A stretch of 64,000 nucleotides of DNA from CAWAHD01 sp963781785 (lineage in GTDB: Bacteria; Planctomycetota; Planctomycetia; Isosphaerales; Isosphaeraceae), in the NCBI GenBank assembly GCA_963781785.1, contig CAWAHD010000005.1, forward strand, positions 1,364,001 to 1,428,000. Direction: 5' to 3'. Below are positions 1 to 8,810 of this stretch, piece after piece. The translations under genes and the position numbers were made by a program. The notes beneath the pieces were generated by a model that made no database searches, was not told where the DNA came from, and saw nothing but the letters and a program-made list of their open reading frames with translations. The stretch's first letter is position 1. Every line of letters begins with the position of its first letter.

Positions 1-153
1 GAGAACGCCATCTTGCTTTCCCGGTGATTGCTTGAAACTGGTTGTCCACCGAGAGGCCGCGCCGGGGCCGCTACGCCGCCTTGCCTGAACCCGAGCAAAA
101 AACCGCTTCCAGACGCCATTCTCGCGCCTGGAAAACTTGGTAATCAACACCCT

Positions 154-498
154 TTACGAGCAACTGCCCCCGCAGCTCTGGGTGCATGCTGTTGGGCACA
201 ATTGGCCGTGACCGCAATATTCGCAATTATTTGTTGGCGCGCACTTCATCGTATTCACGTCCCCTTCAGTGCACCCAGGGAACGTTCCAGTGCAATCCGC
301 GCCGTCCGCGGTGTCCGGGCAATCCGGGGTGCCGGTACCGTTGCAACACGCTGGCGGCCCGTTACTGCCGCCGCGGATCAAGCCGTCGGCGGCCACGACG
401 CGAGGTCCTGCCCAGACCAGGGAGGCCGCGACTGCCAGCGAGTGAAGCGTGCCCGCCAAGTGGCTCATGTTGATTATGCGCTTTCGTCGCATGGTCAT
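154..498 (-). CDS. small exported cysteine-rich protein, function unknown
   Basis: This is a 114-residue protein with a basic start (M-T-M-R-R-K-R), a hydrophobic stretch at about residues 15-30 and an A-x-A-like end near V-V-A-A-D, which fits a Sec signal peptide. The mature part of roughly 75 residues has 12 cysteines and many Gly, Thr and Pro residues, and suggests a disulfide-rich or metal-binding exported protein. GGAG lies about 9 bases upstream of the ATG at 498 on the minus strand, which supports this start. I recognise no family. The cysteine pattern and the ribosome site are seen directly; export is inferred. Confidence 0.55.
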   Translation of the reverse strand: MTMRRKRIINMSHLAGTLHSLAVAASLVWAGPRVVAADGLIRGGSNGPPACCNGTGTPDCPDTADGADCTGTFPGCTEGDVNTMKCAPTNNCEYCGHGQLCPTACTQSCGGSCS

Positions 499-842
499 AA
501 GCTGTTACTCCGTGTGTGGGGGGCCTGGGGAAACCATCGGCACATCGGCACATCGGCACATCGGTCCATGCTAGCCGCGCCCCGGCGCCGTGTCAAGCTA
601 CACCCACCCTTTCCGAGGCGGTTGCTCTGTCCGCAAGTTCTTGGCGGTTGCGGCCTCGCGATCGGGCTCCGAGAGACGATCCCCCAGAGTCCGGCTGTTT
701 TTCGAGGACTTTACATCGCAAGGACGTTTTTTCTTCGATTTCGACCACCGCGCGGCCGTTGAGGGTATTTATTGCGTAGTAAACACCGTGGACCGACTCC
801 CTCGCCTCTTAAACCATGGGGACAGCCTTCCGGGGGCTTCAC
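499..842. other. intergenic stretch with a short tandem repeat
   Basis: I see no convincing gene here. An 8-bp unit CGGCACAT occurs three times in tandem at about 538-561, just upstream of the small Cys-rich gene. The rest is unremarkable high-GC sequence leading into the dispersed repeat. Confidence 0.4.
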
Positions 843-1004
843 GGGGTCAGCCTTCGGGGGCCGGGGTCAGCCTTCGGGGGCTTCACGGGGTCAGCCTTGG
901 GGGCTTCACGGGGTCAGCCTTTGTTTTTTGTTTTCGGTCGTGCAGGTATCCACCGGACGGAAACGAACGCGCGATCAAAGTCATGCTCCAGGACCAGCGG
1001 GGGA
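843..1004. repeat. dispersed repeat, left half (split by the IS21 element)
   Basis: Four units of GGGGTCAGCCTT lie at 843-854, 863-874, 887-898 and 910-921. They are followed by a T-rich stretch and a conserved tail containing TATCCACCGGACGGAAACGA and GATCAAAGTCATGCTCCAGG. The same tail recurs near 26190-26250, and a shorter version near 17370-17410. The unit is interrupted at 1004 by the insertion sequence and resumes at 3342, as comparison with the unbroken copy at 26 kb shows. Confidence 0.8.
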
Positions 1005-1068
1005 TGTCAGGCGACACTAATTGTGACCCCCAGCGCGTACTGAACCCCACCTGGCGTAAGTTATGAAT

Positions 1069-1926
1069 TTATCGGTTCTTCCCGCTTGTCGCTGACCTTT
1101 TTTCGATCTTCACCTCCGTTTCGTCACGGCACCCGTCGGCGTGGGTGTTCGCCAACCTTGATCGAATCAATCCACTCTTGCGTTTTTCCCGGAGCCGGTA
1201 ACTCTCGCCGGTGATTATCAGCGTGTGGCTATGATGAAGCAACCGGTCCAGGATTGCCGTTGCCAGCACCTCATCGCCGAAGACGATCCCCCAGTCCGAA
1301 ACCCGCTGGTTGGTCGTCACCAGTAGACTCCCTTTCTCATAGCGACGATTGACCAACTGGAAAAACAGATGCGCTGCCCGACGCTCAAAGGGCAAGTAGC
1401 CCAGCTCGTCGATGATCAGCAGACGCGGCTTTGAGTACTCGGTCAATTTTTCAGCGAGGTTGCCCTCCGATTCGGCCTTTCCCAGCGTCGCCAGCAGGGC
1501 CGTGGCGGTCGTGAAGCGGGCCGTGTGGCCTTGCTCCACGACCTTGCGGCCCAGTCCCACGGCGAGGTGGGTCTTGCCAACACCAGGAGGTCCAAATATC
1601 AACACGTTCTCTCCGTGCGATAGGAAATGTCCGGTGCTGAGCTCCCGAATCAGCCGCTCATCGACCGAAGGCTGGAACGAGAAGTCGAACTCCTCGATTG
1701 TCCGAACGCACGGGAAGTGGGCGATCCTCATTGCCATCTGGACCCGCTTGCTCTCTTTGGCGTCCACCTCCCGACCCAGAATCCGCTCGAGGAACTCCAG
1801 GTAGGTCCACTGCTCCTTGGTCGCCTCCGAGAGTACTGCCGGTAGCGTCTCACGCAGGTGGGGCAATTGGAGCCGCTTCAGCGCCGAGAAGATGCGCTCC
1901 TCGTGGGGATCGATCACCGTGCTCAT
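1069..1926 (-). CDS. istB: IS21-family transposition helper ATPase IstB
   Basis: This is the AAA+ helper ATPase that assists the IstA transposase and confers target selection in IS21 elements. The product is 285 aa, the normal size for the family. Walker A reads G-P-P-G-V-G-K-T at about residues 112-119, and Walker B reads L-L-I-I-D-E-L-G-Y. The ATG at 1926 overlaps the istA stop codon as ATGA, which decides the start; a longer open frame upstream of it is istA sequence read out of frame. The gene ends about 60 bp from the left terminal repeat. It appears intact. Confidence 0.92.
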   Translation of the reverse strand: MSTVIDPHEERIFSALKRLQLPHLRETLPAVLSEATKEQWTYLEFLERILGREVDAKESKRVQMAMRIAHFPCVRTIEEFDFSFQPSVDERLIRELSTGHFLSHGENVLIFGPPGVGKTHLAVGLGRKVVEQGHTARFTTATALLATLGKAESEGNLAEKLTEYSKPRLLIIDELGYLPFERRAAHLFFQLVNRRYEKGSLLVTTNQRVSDWGIVFGDEVLATAILDRLLHHSHTLIITGESYRLREKRKSGLIRSRLANTHADGCRDETEVKIEKRSATSGKNR

Positions 1927-3263
1927 GGCTGACCTCCTTCGACGAGCTCGGCGTACACGGAAAGCGGCCGGGCCAGGGGACAAGGGAGCTGCTCCGAAGT
2001 CGCCGGAGTCTGCGTGGTCAGCTCGGACCGGAACAAGCCTTCGAAGTGGGCCGGGTTGCGGACCCACGCGAAGGGTTCGTAGCACCGGACATGCTCGGCG
2101 ATGCAACGGCCGCGGAGCCAGATGTCCACCCGATCTTCCTTGATCAAGACCTCGACGGTTTCGCGGACATGCCAATGCGGAGCACTATATCGCACTGTAT
2201 CGACATCAACAAAGCAGTCGGCGCTGACGCGACGCTTCAGCCGGCGAGTGCGTACAGCCAGAGGGCGCACCGGCAGGGGTTGAAGGGTCCGACGCTCATC
2301 ACGCTCGAAGCGGACGTTGGGCTTTTCCCTGGTCGTGCCGTGCACCCGCTCGTCGGCAACCTCGACGATCCACCACGCCAGGTGACGCTGCAGATCCCCG
2401 AAGGAGGCAAACGAGCGTCCAGCCAGGGCATTTCGCTTGACGTAGCCGACGCCTCGTTCGATCTTTCCCTTGGTCCGAGCGCGGCGAGGACGACAGGCTT
2501 TGGGTGTCAGCCCACGGTCACGGCAAAAAGTCTCAAATCCAGGATTCCAGACCACCTGGCCGGACTGGCGATCGTGGGAGATCACCAGCGGGGAGGCGTT
2601 GTCGCAGAGGATTTGCTGGGGCAGTCCCCCGAAATGTCGAAAGGCCCCCTCCAGGCCTTCGAGCCAGTCGTCCTGCCGCTGGGCGAGGAAAGCTCGGCAG
2701 TAGAGCCGGCGCGAGTATCCCAGCACGGCGGTCATGAGGAAGACCTTCACCGGTTGTCCGCCGATCCGGACGATCTTTTCACCGAAGTCGATTTGCATCT
2801 GCTGGCCCGGCGGGGTCTCGAATCGGACTGTCGCCAGCTTTTGGGCTTTTTCTTCTCGCCGTAGCGGAGCCACTGCCCGCTGCAGGGTCCGCAAATCGAC
2901 CTCGATGCCATTGCGGGCTAACTCCTGCTGAATGACGACGGTATTTCCCTCGGCGAGGGTACGGTAGAGTCGATGCACTTCACTGAGCGTAGCGGCGTCG
3001 AGACGACGGGCTGCGGGCCGCTCCTGAAAGCCGACCGCGGCTCCCGCGAGATAACGGCGCACGGTGTTGCGCGAGATTCCCAACTCACGAGCAATCCGTT
3101 TGCGCCCCAGACCTTGGCTGACAAGTTCGTGGATCCGATCCACGATCGCCGGTTTCACCATCCCTGCGTCCTCCTGCGCGTCGCGCAGGTGGACGTGTGT
3201 CAGGTCCAACGACTGGTCCGCCTGCGTCTCGTGCAGATTGACCAAATCAGCAGTTTTGTCCAT
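1923..3263 (-). CDS. istA: IS21-family transposase IstA
   Basis: This is a DDE transposase of the IS21 family, 446 aa from the first ATG at 3263; an internal start at Met35 is also possible. A helix-turn-helix (G-L-G-R-K-R-I-A-R-E-L-G-I-S) lies at about residues 51-64. The catalytic core shows Q-I-D-F-G-E, then L-C-D-N-A-S, then K-G-K-I-E-R, consistent with the D, D and E residues. The C-terminal part carries the usual basic R-R-R-V-S region. The gene is transcribed from the right end of the element and is translationally coupled to istB. No frameshift is visible. Confidence 0.92.
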   Translation of the reverse strand: MDKTADLVNLHETQADQSLDLTHVHLRDAQEDAGMVKPAIVDRIHELVSQGLGRKRIARELGISRNTVRRYLAGAAVGFQERPAARRLDAATLSEVHRLYRTLAEGNTVVIQQELARNGIEVDLRTLQRAVAPLRREEKAQKLATVRFETPPGQQMQIDFGEKIVRIGGQPVKVFLMTAVLGYSRRLYCRAFLAQRQDDWLEGLEGAFRHFGGLPQQILCDNASPLVISHDRQSGQVVWNPGFETFCRDRGLTPKACRPRRARTKGKIERGVGYVKRNALAGRSFASFGDLQRHLAWWIVEVADERVHGTTREKPNVRFERDERRTLQPLPVRPLAVRTRRLKRRVSADCFVDVDTVRYSAPHWHVRETVEVLIKEDRVDIWLRGRCIAEHVRCYEPFAWVRNPAHFEGLFRSELTTQTPATSEQLPCPLARPLSVYAELVEGGQP

Positions 3264-3341
3264 ATCCCCTCCTCAAAAGGCGAGCACGGAGGGGTCAGTT
3301 TTACTGTCACTAGGGGTGGTCAATTTTGGTGTCGCCTGACA

Positions 3342-3497
3342 GGGGACGCGCACGGTCGTTTTTTTTGGCCTCTGAACGCGGATGACAGTTTGATCGCGCG
3401 CTCGCGCCAAGAAGACGGGGTACACAGAGTCCCGTGGTGCTCCACGGTCAATCACCGAGCCAACTCTCACCCGGACGGCAGCAGATCGACGATCTTG
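3342..3497. repeat. dispersed repeat, right half
   Basis: This is the continuation of the repeat interrupted at 1004. It runs from GGGGACGCGCACGGTCG through CCTCTGAACGCGGATGAC to CAATCACCGAGCCAACTCTC and ends near GATCGACGATCTT. It matches 26236-26396 closely with scattered substitutions, so the two copies are old relative to the IS21 insertion. Confidence 0.8.
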
Positions 3498-3685
3498 GCC
3501 CTGACGGAAGATGTCAGGCTGTGCCAGTTTGCGACCAACTCGTGGACTGCCGCGCCCTCCCGGCCCATTTCTGGCCGGGCTTCAGTCACCATGTCGTAAC
3601 CACATTGAGGGCAGACAAGTGCGGAACCAGGGCTTCGGGTGCAATTCCCGCCGCCTCCACTTTTGAATCCACAAGTCCTTTTCAA
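3467..3685 (-). pseudogene. remnant open frame with a tRNA/tmRNA 3'-end-like segment
   Basis: A 72-codon minus-strand frame ends in a segment reading L-V-A-N-W-H-S-L-T-S-S-V-R-A-K-I. It resembles the tails of small genes I associate with integrases in planctomycetes, but that match is from memory. On the plus strand at about 3637-3658, GGGTGCAATTCCCGCCGCCT closely resembles a T-arm plus acceptor stem as found at tmRNA 3' ends, a common attachment site. No full tRNA or tmRNA fold is visible. I read this as debris of an integrated element, with low confidence. Confidence 0.3.
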
Positions 3686-3766
3686 CTAATGACTTATAGC
3701 AACACTGGACGCGCGTGTTTCCCGCCGCCTCAATCGGCGTTTCTCGGTACGCCGTGACAAAAAGCA

Positions 3767-3802
3767 ACGCAACCCTTTCTAGCGAAGGGGTTGCGTCGTT
3801 TT
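3767..3802 (+). terminator. probable intrinsic terminator
   Basis: Arms ACGCAACCC (3767-3775) and GGGTTGCGT (3788-3796) form a perfect 9-bp stem with a 12-base loop, followed by CGTTTT. No gene clearly ends just upstream, so it may be a leftover of the mobile debris to its left. Confidence 0.5.
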
Positions 3803-3853
3803 GTCGCCACGTTGTTGACGGGTCATCTCACGGCTCGCGGCAAGTGGGCATCT

Positions 3854-4138
3854 TCACGGCGTGCGTGGCCCAGGGGGCGCATCGGGAGCATTAACTTTCG
3901 CCACGATTTGTTGCCAGATCTCCAGATAGCCGAGTTTGCTCGCCCAACGCTCGACTTCGGCGCGGTTCACGCCATCACCGGTGACTCGCCACTGGAACGC
4001 GGCGACGATGTCGATGTCTTGAGTAAATCGAGACTCGCCGCAGGCGATGCTGGCGAACGATCCCACGACCACGTACGGCACGCTCATACGTTCGAGCGCT
4101 TCAACTGCGTGTCGCAAGAGATCGATCTGCTCCATCAC
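3854..4138 (-). pseudogene. degraded nucleotidyltransferase (AbiEii/MNT-type) fragment
   Basis: The first 45 residues look like the N-terminus of a nucleotidyltransferase-like toxin or antitoxin protein. V-P-Y-V-V-V-G-S-F-A-S is followed by G-E-S-R-F-T-Q-D-I-D-I-V, giving the G-S and D-x-D motifs. After residue 48 the sequence leaves the family pattern and stops at 94 aa, whereas complete members are usually 150 aa or more. An internal deletion or rearrangement is likely, so I treat this as a broken gene. The start at 4138 is the second base downstream of a weak purine stretch and is uncertain. Confidence 0.5.
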
Positions 4139-4303
4139 CTAATAATCTCCGCAGGAATTCGGCGAGTTCCGATCGCTTGGCCCGATACTTCCTGCTTGAC
4201 ATTCGGATTGCGCCGTCATCTCATGAGGGCCACAAGTAAGCCCAGGCTTGCGGTACCGCTCAAACACACCGATTCCCTGACGATTCACCTGGAGCAATCT
4301 ATC

Positions 4304-5023
4304 ATGAGAGCCCCGAAACATTCGTCTCGCCGCGAATTCGTGCAGCTCACCGGCTTGGCAGCCGGCGCGGTCGGATTGGGACCAGGATTGGCCAGGCGGG
4401 CCGCAGGACAAGCATCTCAGGCGCGCGATCCGGACGCCGTACTCGCACGGCTGCTGGAGGGCAACAAGCGGTTCATCAACGGTCAGACATCGCTTCTGAC
4501 GCGAAAGCGGCCGCAGGATTTCGCGGAACTGGCCGAGGGCCAGGCACCGAGCGCTGCCATCGTTGCATGTGCCGACTCGCGCGTCGCCCCCGAGCTGATC
4601 TTCGATCAAGGCGTCGGCGACCTGTTCGTGGTCCGGGTCGCGGGTAACGTTGTTACCGGCGCCGGACCGATCGTCAAGGGGAGTATCGAATACGCCGTCG
4701 CCGAGCTGGGCTGCCGTCTTATCATGGTCATCGGTCACACGGCCTGCGGCGCCGTCAAGGCGGCGATCGCGCACATTGAAGCCAACGACGCGCTGCCCGG
4801 GTCGATCGGTGGGCTCGTTGAGGTGATCAAGCCCGCAGTGATCGCCGCGGCGAAGCAGTCCGGCGACAAGCTCGAGAACTCCATCAGGGCCAATGTGAGA
4901 AAGTGCGTCGAAACGATCCGGGGCCTCGATCCGATCCTGTCGAAGGCCGTCAGATCCCAGGGGATGAAGGTGGTTGGGGCAGTTTACGATTTGAAGTCGG
5001 GCATGGTCGACGTCCTCTCTTGA
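4304..5023 (+). CDS. Tat-exported beta-class carbonic anhydrase
   Basis: The enzyme interconverts CO2 and bicarbonate at a zinc site. The product is 239 aa. Zinc ligands and the catalytic dyad are visible: Cys89-x-Asp91-x-Arg in A-C-A-D-S-R, then His145-x-x-Cys148 in G-H-T-A-C-G. The N-terminus S-R-R-E-F-V-Q-L-T-G followed by an Ala/Gly-rich hydrophobic stretch is a twin-arginine signal, so the enzyme should act outside the cytoplasm. The open frame extends far upstream, but the signal peptide sets the start at the ATG at 4304. Its place before a porin, urea transporter and urease suggests a role in handling inorganic carbon from urea; that link is inference. Confidence 0.9.
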   Translation: MRAPKHSSRREFVQLTGLAAGAVGLGPGLARRAAGQASQARDPDAVLARLLEGNKRFINGQTSLLTRKRPQDFAELAEGQAPSAAIVACADSRVAPELIFDQGVGDLFVVRVAGNVVTGAGPIVKGSIEYAVAELGCRLIMVIGHTACGAVKAAIAHIEANDALPGSIGGLVEVIKPAVIAAAKQSGDKLENSIRANVRKCVETIRGLDPILSKAVRSQGMKVVGAVYDLKSGMVDVLS

Positions 5024-5199
5024 GCAGGGCGGACAGCCTTTCCAGTTGCTGCGCGGCTGGTTGAGCAACGATTTACGCCCGATTCACGCGGAACCAGCGT
5101 GGTTGTTGGGGAAACGCTCAAGTCACCGCCGCAGAATGACGATACCGCAGAACAATCCGGATAATCGGCATCCCGGCTCCAGCGTCAAACGTGAGGCCG

Positions 5200-5415
5200 A
5201 TGATGATCAAGCGTGCATCCGCAATCGCGATCCTGGCATTCGTCCTGCCAGGCTGCGCGCACGATGCGGAATGGATGCATCGACAACCCGCCGTCGAATC
5301 GACGATCGGCAGCGACCCGCGCGAGGCTCCGGCCGGGACCGTCTTGGGTCCGCGAGGCATGGGTGTTGATCTCACATGGGCCTCACCGAAAGCTCTCGAC
5401 AGCGTGAAGGCGTGA
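5200..5415 (+). CDS. small putative lipoprotein
   Basis: This is a 71-residue protein with a short hydrophobic signal (A-I-A-I-L-A-F-V-L-P-G-C), where L-P-G-C is a lipobox. The mature peptide starts with Cys and is about 50 residues, rich in Pro, Gly and Asp, with no domain I know. GAGG lies 4-7 bases upstream of two adjacent ATG codons (5200 and 5203). The position before the porin gene suggests an envelope role, but the function is unknown. Confidence 0.6.
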   Translation: MMIKRASAIAILAFVLPGCAHDAEWMHRQPAVESTIGSDPREAPAGTVLGPRGMGVDLTWASPKALDSVKA

Positions 5416-5615
5416 ATCTCGGAGAGCGCGCACCTCCATTGAATGCCATGCAAATTAATATATAATTATTTATGCGTAAGCCGGCGCCTCGGGTTTCGCG
5501 GGGCATCGCGATCGGTTTAGAGCCGATGCCGACAGTTTTCGACGCTGGTAGGAGGCATGCTGCTGGACGATCGGCCGATCGATTTGTCGGGGCGGCCGTG
5601 AAGTGGGAAACGTTC

Positions 5616-7340
5616 ATGCTCGAATCGCACGAACGGTTTCGCGGCGTGCTGGTGCTGTGCGGTGTCGCAATCGCGGCTCTGAGCGCATATCCGGCATTGG
5701 CCCAGCAGGCGGGACCGGCCCCCGCATCCGACGTCGGTCCGCCACCCTTGCCCGCGGTGTCGATTCCGGCGGGCGCACCGACTCCACGCGAGGCCCAGCT
5801 CGAGGAGCGAATTCGCCAGCTCGAATTGGTTGTGGATCGGCTCCAGCGCCAGGTCGGAGCAATGGAGCCGGCCGGCTCGGCGTCATCCCAGCCGGAGACC
5901 TTGCCAACCGACCGCGGACTTCAGGGTTCGGGACTTTCGCCGTCCGAGCCGGGCGTCACACCGGTCCCCGGGGCGGTGGAAACGGGTGGTGTGCCGCGGG
6001 CTAGCTGGTCGCGGTCAGGTGGGATCGGAGTGCCGGGTGGATCGTTCCCGCCCGTACCGCGGCCGCAGGACCGGTTTGACTCGCCGGCAACGCTCGAAGA
6101 CAAGCGCGCCTGCGCCCGATTCGGACCAGGCTTCGAGCTGATCACCGACGACGGCGAGTTCATTCTCCAGTTCCACGATCTGACCCAGCTCGACTACCGC
6201 GGCTATCTTCAGGGCGGGCAGGACTCCATCCATGATACATTCGGGATCCCCCGCCAGCGGTACATTTTCAGCGGCCACATCACCAAGGAGATCGGGTTCA
6301 TGGCCTCGCTCCAGCAGGGCTTCGATTCCGTGGCCGGGCTCGATATGTTCCTCGACCTCAACTATGACCGGCGCCTTCAATTCCGCATGGGCCGGTTCAA
6401 AACTCCGTTCACTTACGAGTTCTTCACCGAGCCGATCCAGGGATTAATTACCCCCGAACGATCGCTGTTCTTCAATAACTTCGGTCAGAACCGCGACCTG
6501 GGCCTCATGGCCTACGGCCAGCTCTTCAACGGCCCGAACTTCGACGAAGCGAGCCGGGTCCAGTACGCCGCCGGGATTTTTAACGGCAACCGCAACGGGT
6601 TCCTCGCGAACCAGGACGGGAAGTTCCTCTCGGCCTATGTGAATGCCCACCCGTTCGGCGAGTGGAGAGACTCCCTGCTCGAAAACTTCAATATCGGCGG
6701 CTCGTTGTTCACCGGCACGAACGCTCAGCCCGCGGTGCCGTCGACATTCCGGACTGTCGTGCCGACGACGGGCAACGACATCCTCGGAATTCCGTTTCTG
6801 GCCCTCAACAGCCCCGGGTTCCGCCTGCAAGGGCCGATGGCTTTCTGGGACCTGCACGCCGCGTGGTTCTACAGGCCACTTGCACTCATCGCCGAATGGC
6901 AGAGCGGTTACCAGGACTACGCCAACACGTTTAACGCGGCGAGTCTGACCCAGCACATCCGCGTCCCTGTCGCGAGCTATTACGTCACGGCCGCCTACCT
7001 GCTCACTGGAGAAACGCGAAGCAGTGTCGGCGTCGTCAAGCCCAAGCACCCGTTTACGCTGAGACAAGGCGAAAGTGGGCTCGGCGCCTGGGAGGTTTTC
7101 GCGCGGTATAACTACATGGATATCGGCTCAAGCATCTACAACTTCGGGCTTGCAGACACCACGGGGAACGCCAACCGGCTCTGGATGACCGACCTCGGCA
7201 TCAACTGGCACATCACGCAGTACGTGAAGATGGTGTTCGACTGGAACCACGCCGAGTTCAACAATCCCGTCACCTATGCCGCGGGCAAATACCAGACCAA
7301 TGCGAACACGTTCTGGTGGCGGGTTCAACTCTTCTTTTGA
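5616..7340 (+). CDS. OprO/OprP-type outer membrane porin
   Basis: This is a predicted beta-barrel of the phosphate-selective porin O/P group, 574 aa. A signal peptide (about residues 1-27) ends in A-L-A-Q. A short coiled-coil stretch follows (L-E-E-R-I-R-Q-L-E-L-V-V-D-R-L), then a Pro/Gly-rich linker and the barrel. Barrel-type motifs include F-R-M-G-R-F-K-T-P-F and Y-E-F-F-T-E-P, and the C-terminus is W-W-R-V-Q-L-F-F, ending in the aromatic residue typical of outer membrane barrels. An in-frame extension runs upstream to 5472, but the signal peptide fixes the start near 5616. The substrate cannot be told; the context suggests urea or anion uptake. Confidence 0.85.
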   Translation: MLESHERFRGVLVLCGVAIAALSAYPALAQQAGPAPASDVGPPPLPAVSIPAGAPTPREAQLEERIRQLELVVDRLQRQVGAMEPAGSASSQPETLPTDRGLQGSGLSPSEPGVTPVPGAVETGGVPRASWSRSGGIGVPGGSFPPVPRPQDRFDSPATLEDKRACARFGPGFELITDDGEFILQFHDLTQLDYRGYLQGGQDSIHDTFGIPRQRYIFSGHITKEIGFMASLQQGFDSVAGLDMFLDLNYDRRLQFRMGRFKTPFTYEFFTEPIQGLITPERSLFFNNFGQNRDLGLMAYGQLFNGPNFDEASRVQYAAGIFNGNRNGFLANQDGKFLSAYVNAHPFGEWRDSLLENFNIGGSLFTGTNAQPAVPSTFRTVVPTTGNDILGIPFLALNSPGFRLQGPMAFWDLHAAWFYRPLALIAEWQSGYQDYANTFNAASLTQHIRVPVASYYVTAAYLLTGETRSSVGVVKPKHPFTLRQGESGLGAWEVFARYNYMDIGSSIYNFGLADTTGNANRLWMTDLGINWHITQYVKMVFDWNHAEFNNPVTYAAGKYQTNANTFWWRVQLFF

Positions 7341-7765
7341 GGGTGTGGTCCAGCCACTCGGACGATTTTTTTGTGGGACTCCGGCCGGGACATTTGTGAG
7401 AGTGCCCGCGATTTGCGCGACGGACTGTCACCGTGCCGCCGGATCTCCGCTTGACTCATGCTGTGCGCTTCTTCAACACCACGAGGCACAACACAGTATC
7501 GACTGCCTGGACAAGCGAGGCGAGGCTCGTGGTGGCCGGACCAGAATCTTTCGTTTTCATGCGACACCTACTTGACACAGCAAAACCACACGCCTATTTT
7601 GCCTTTTAACTTAGACCGATCGATAAGTGTGAAGACACTGATAATGCTATCGAGTCTCACCTTCGCGCAGCCGATCTTCACGCTTCGAGCATTTGCCACT
7701 TCGAGTCCGGTTTCGATCGAGCTGTCGTTTGGCGGTTTCCCAGCCTCATAGTGAGCTCGCCGGTC
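7341..7765 (+). other. intergenic region upstream of the urea transporter
   Basis: There are 425 bp without a convincing gene. The sequence is more AT-rich than its surroundings between 7575 and 7660, which could hold the promoter of the urea transporter-urease cluster. I see no clear operator or riboswitch. The long open frame on the opposite strand here (7568-8602) is a shadow of the transporter. Confidence 0.4.
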
Positions 7766-8810
7766 ATGACGGAAATCGATACAGCCAAAGTGGGCTCGCT
7801 CACGTCGCTGGCGCACCGTATCCCTGAGCCCGTCTTGGCGGTCTTCCGGGGTATCGGGCAAGTGTTCTTTCAAGAGAATGGATTGACGGGCGCCCTGTTC
7901 GCGCTGGGGATCGCCATCAGCTCGCCGTTGATGGCGATCGGCGCGGTCGTCGGGGCGACGATCGGAGCGACAGTGGCCTGGGCCCTTCGGTTCAACAAGG
8001 CGGAAGTGTCCGCCGGGCTCTACGGCTTTAACTCGGCACTCGTCGGGATCGCCACGCTCTTTTTCTTCAAACCCGGTTTGGTGAGCGTCATCCTGCTTGT
8101 TGCTGGATGTGCCGTCGCGACGCTGCTCACCAGGCTCATGCGTCGATACGTCGCGTTCCCGACGTATACCGCGCCTTTCATTGTGACCACATGGGGGTTG
8201 TACTTGCTGGGGAAGGCCCTGGGCGCGGCTGGGGTTGACCCGGGCGGCTCTGGAGACTCGGCCGGCTTTATCGACGCGGCCGCCCACGGTGTCAGCCAGG
8301 TGATGTTCCAGGCGAGTCTCTGGACGGCGCTTTTGTTCCTGGTCGGCATCGCTCTGAACGACTGGCGGCACGCGTCGTGGGTGCTTGTCGGGTCGGTCAT
8401 CGGGATGCTGGTGGGGAACCATCACGCGACTTCGGCAATGCGGGCCCTCGATCCAGAAAGCCTGGTGGAGCGCGCGCTGACCGAGAACGTCGCGCTGGGG
8501 CTGTACGGTTACAACGCCACGCTGGCGGCCGTCGCTTTGTTTCTCTGGAGGCGGTCGCTGATTCCCCCGCTCCTGGGCATGCTGCGTCTCGGTTCCGCTC
8601 ACGGAGCTGGTTCCGCTACTCGGGCTGCCGGCGCTGACAGCGCCATTCGTTCTGGCGACATGGCTCGTTCTGGCGCTCGGGCTGGCTCGACGGAAGGTTA
8701 TTCAGAGAGCCGGTCGACCCGGCGCCCTGACGAAGCCGCGCCGCCACGTCACGCGCTGGGTGTTGCCGCGACGAACCTACCCACTTGACACCTTGGAGTC
8801 TCGCGCATGA
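7766..8810 (+). CDS. urea transporter (UT family), 3' end frameshifted
   Basis: This is an integral membrane urea channel/transporter of the UT family. Hydrophobic segments repeat along the protein, and family-like motifs include F-F-Q-E-N-G-L-T-G (about residue 35), G-L-Y-G-F-N-S-A-L-V-G and the second-half counterpart G-L-Y-G-Y-N-A-T-L. This shows the internal duplication of the fold. One extra G near 8591 breaks the frame. Read in the next frame, the rest is a good C-terminal helix (P-L-T-E-L-V-P-L-L-G-L-P). The stop then falls at 8808-8810, overlapping the ureA start as ATGA. As written, the open frame instead ends at 8788 with a non-homologous tail. It probably supplies urea to urease. 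Confidence 0.85.

Larger units (their letters stand above)
1005..3341 (-). mobile_element. complete IS21-family insertion sequence
   Basis: The element is 2337 bp and is bounded by perfect 13-bp inverted repeats: TGTCAGGCGACAC at 1005-1017 and its reverse complement at 3329-3341. It carries istA and istB on the minus strand with a 4-base ATGA overlap, the usual IS21 arrangement. The flanking 5 bases GGGGA are duplicated at 1000-1004 and 3342-3346. The unbroken repeat near 26230 has this sequence only once, so the duplication is the target site. All features of an intact element are present. Confidence 0.93.

Noticed and set aside
1927..2175. Upstream extension of istB to 368 aa
   Set aside because: This stretch is istA read in another frame. 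The ATGA overlap and family length place the start at 1926.
3637..3660. A complete tRNA or tmRNA gene
   Set aside because: Only a 3'-end-like piece is visible; no D-arm, anticodon arm or tag-peptide frame can be found upstream.
3791..4303. 410-aa version of the carbonic anhydrase
   Set aside because: The added N-terminus has no family likeness and would bury the twin-arginine signal that starts at 4304.
7568..8602. Long minus-strand frame opposite the urea transporter
   Set aside because: It is rich in Arg, Pro, Gln and His, typical of an antisense shadow in high-GC DNA, and the plus strand encodes a clear transporter.
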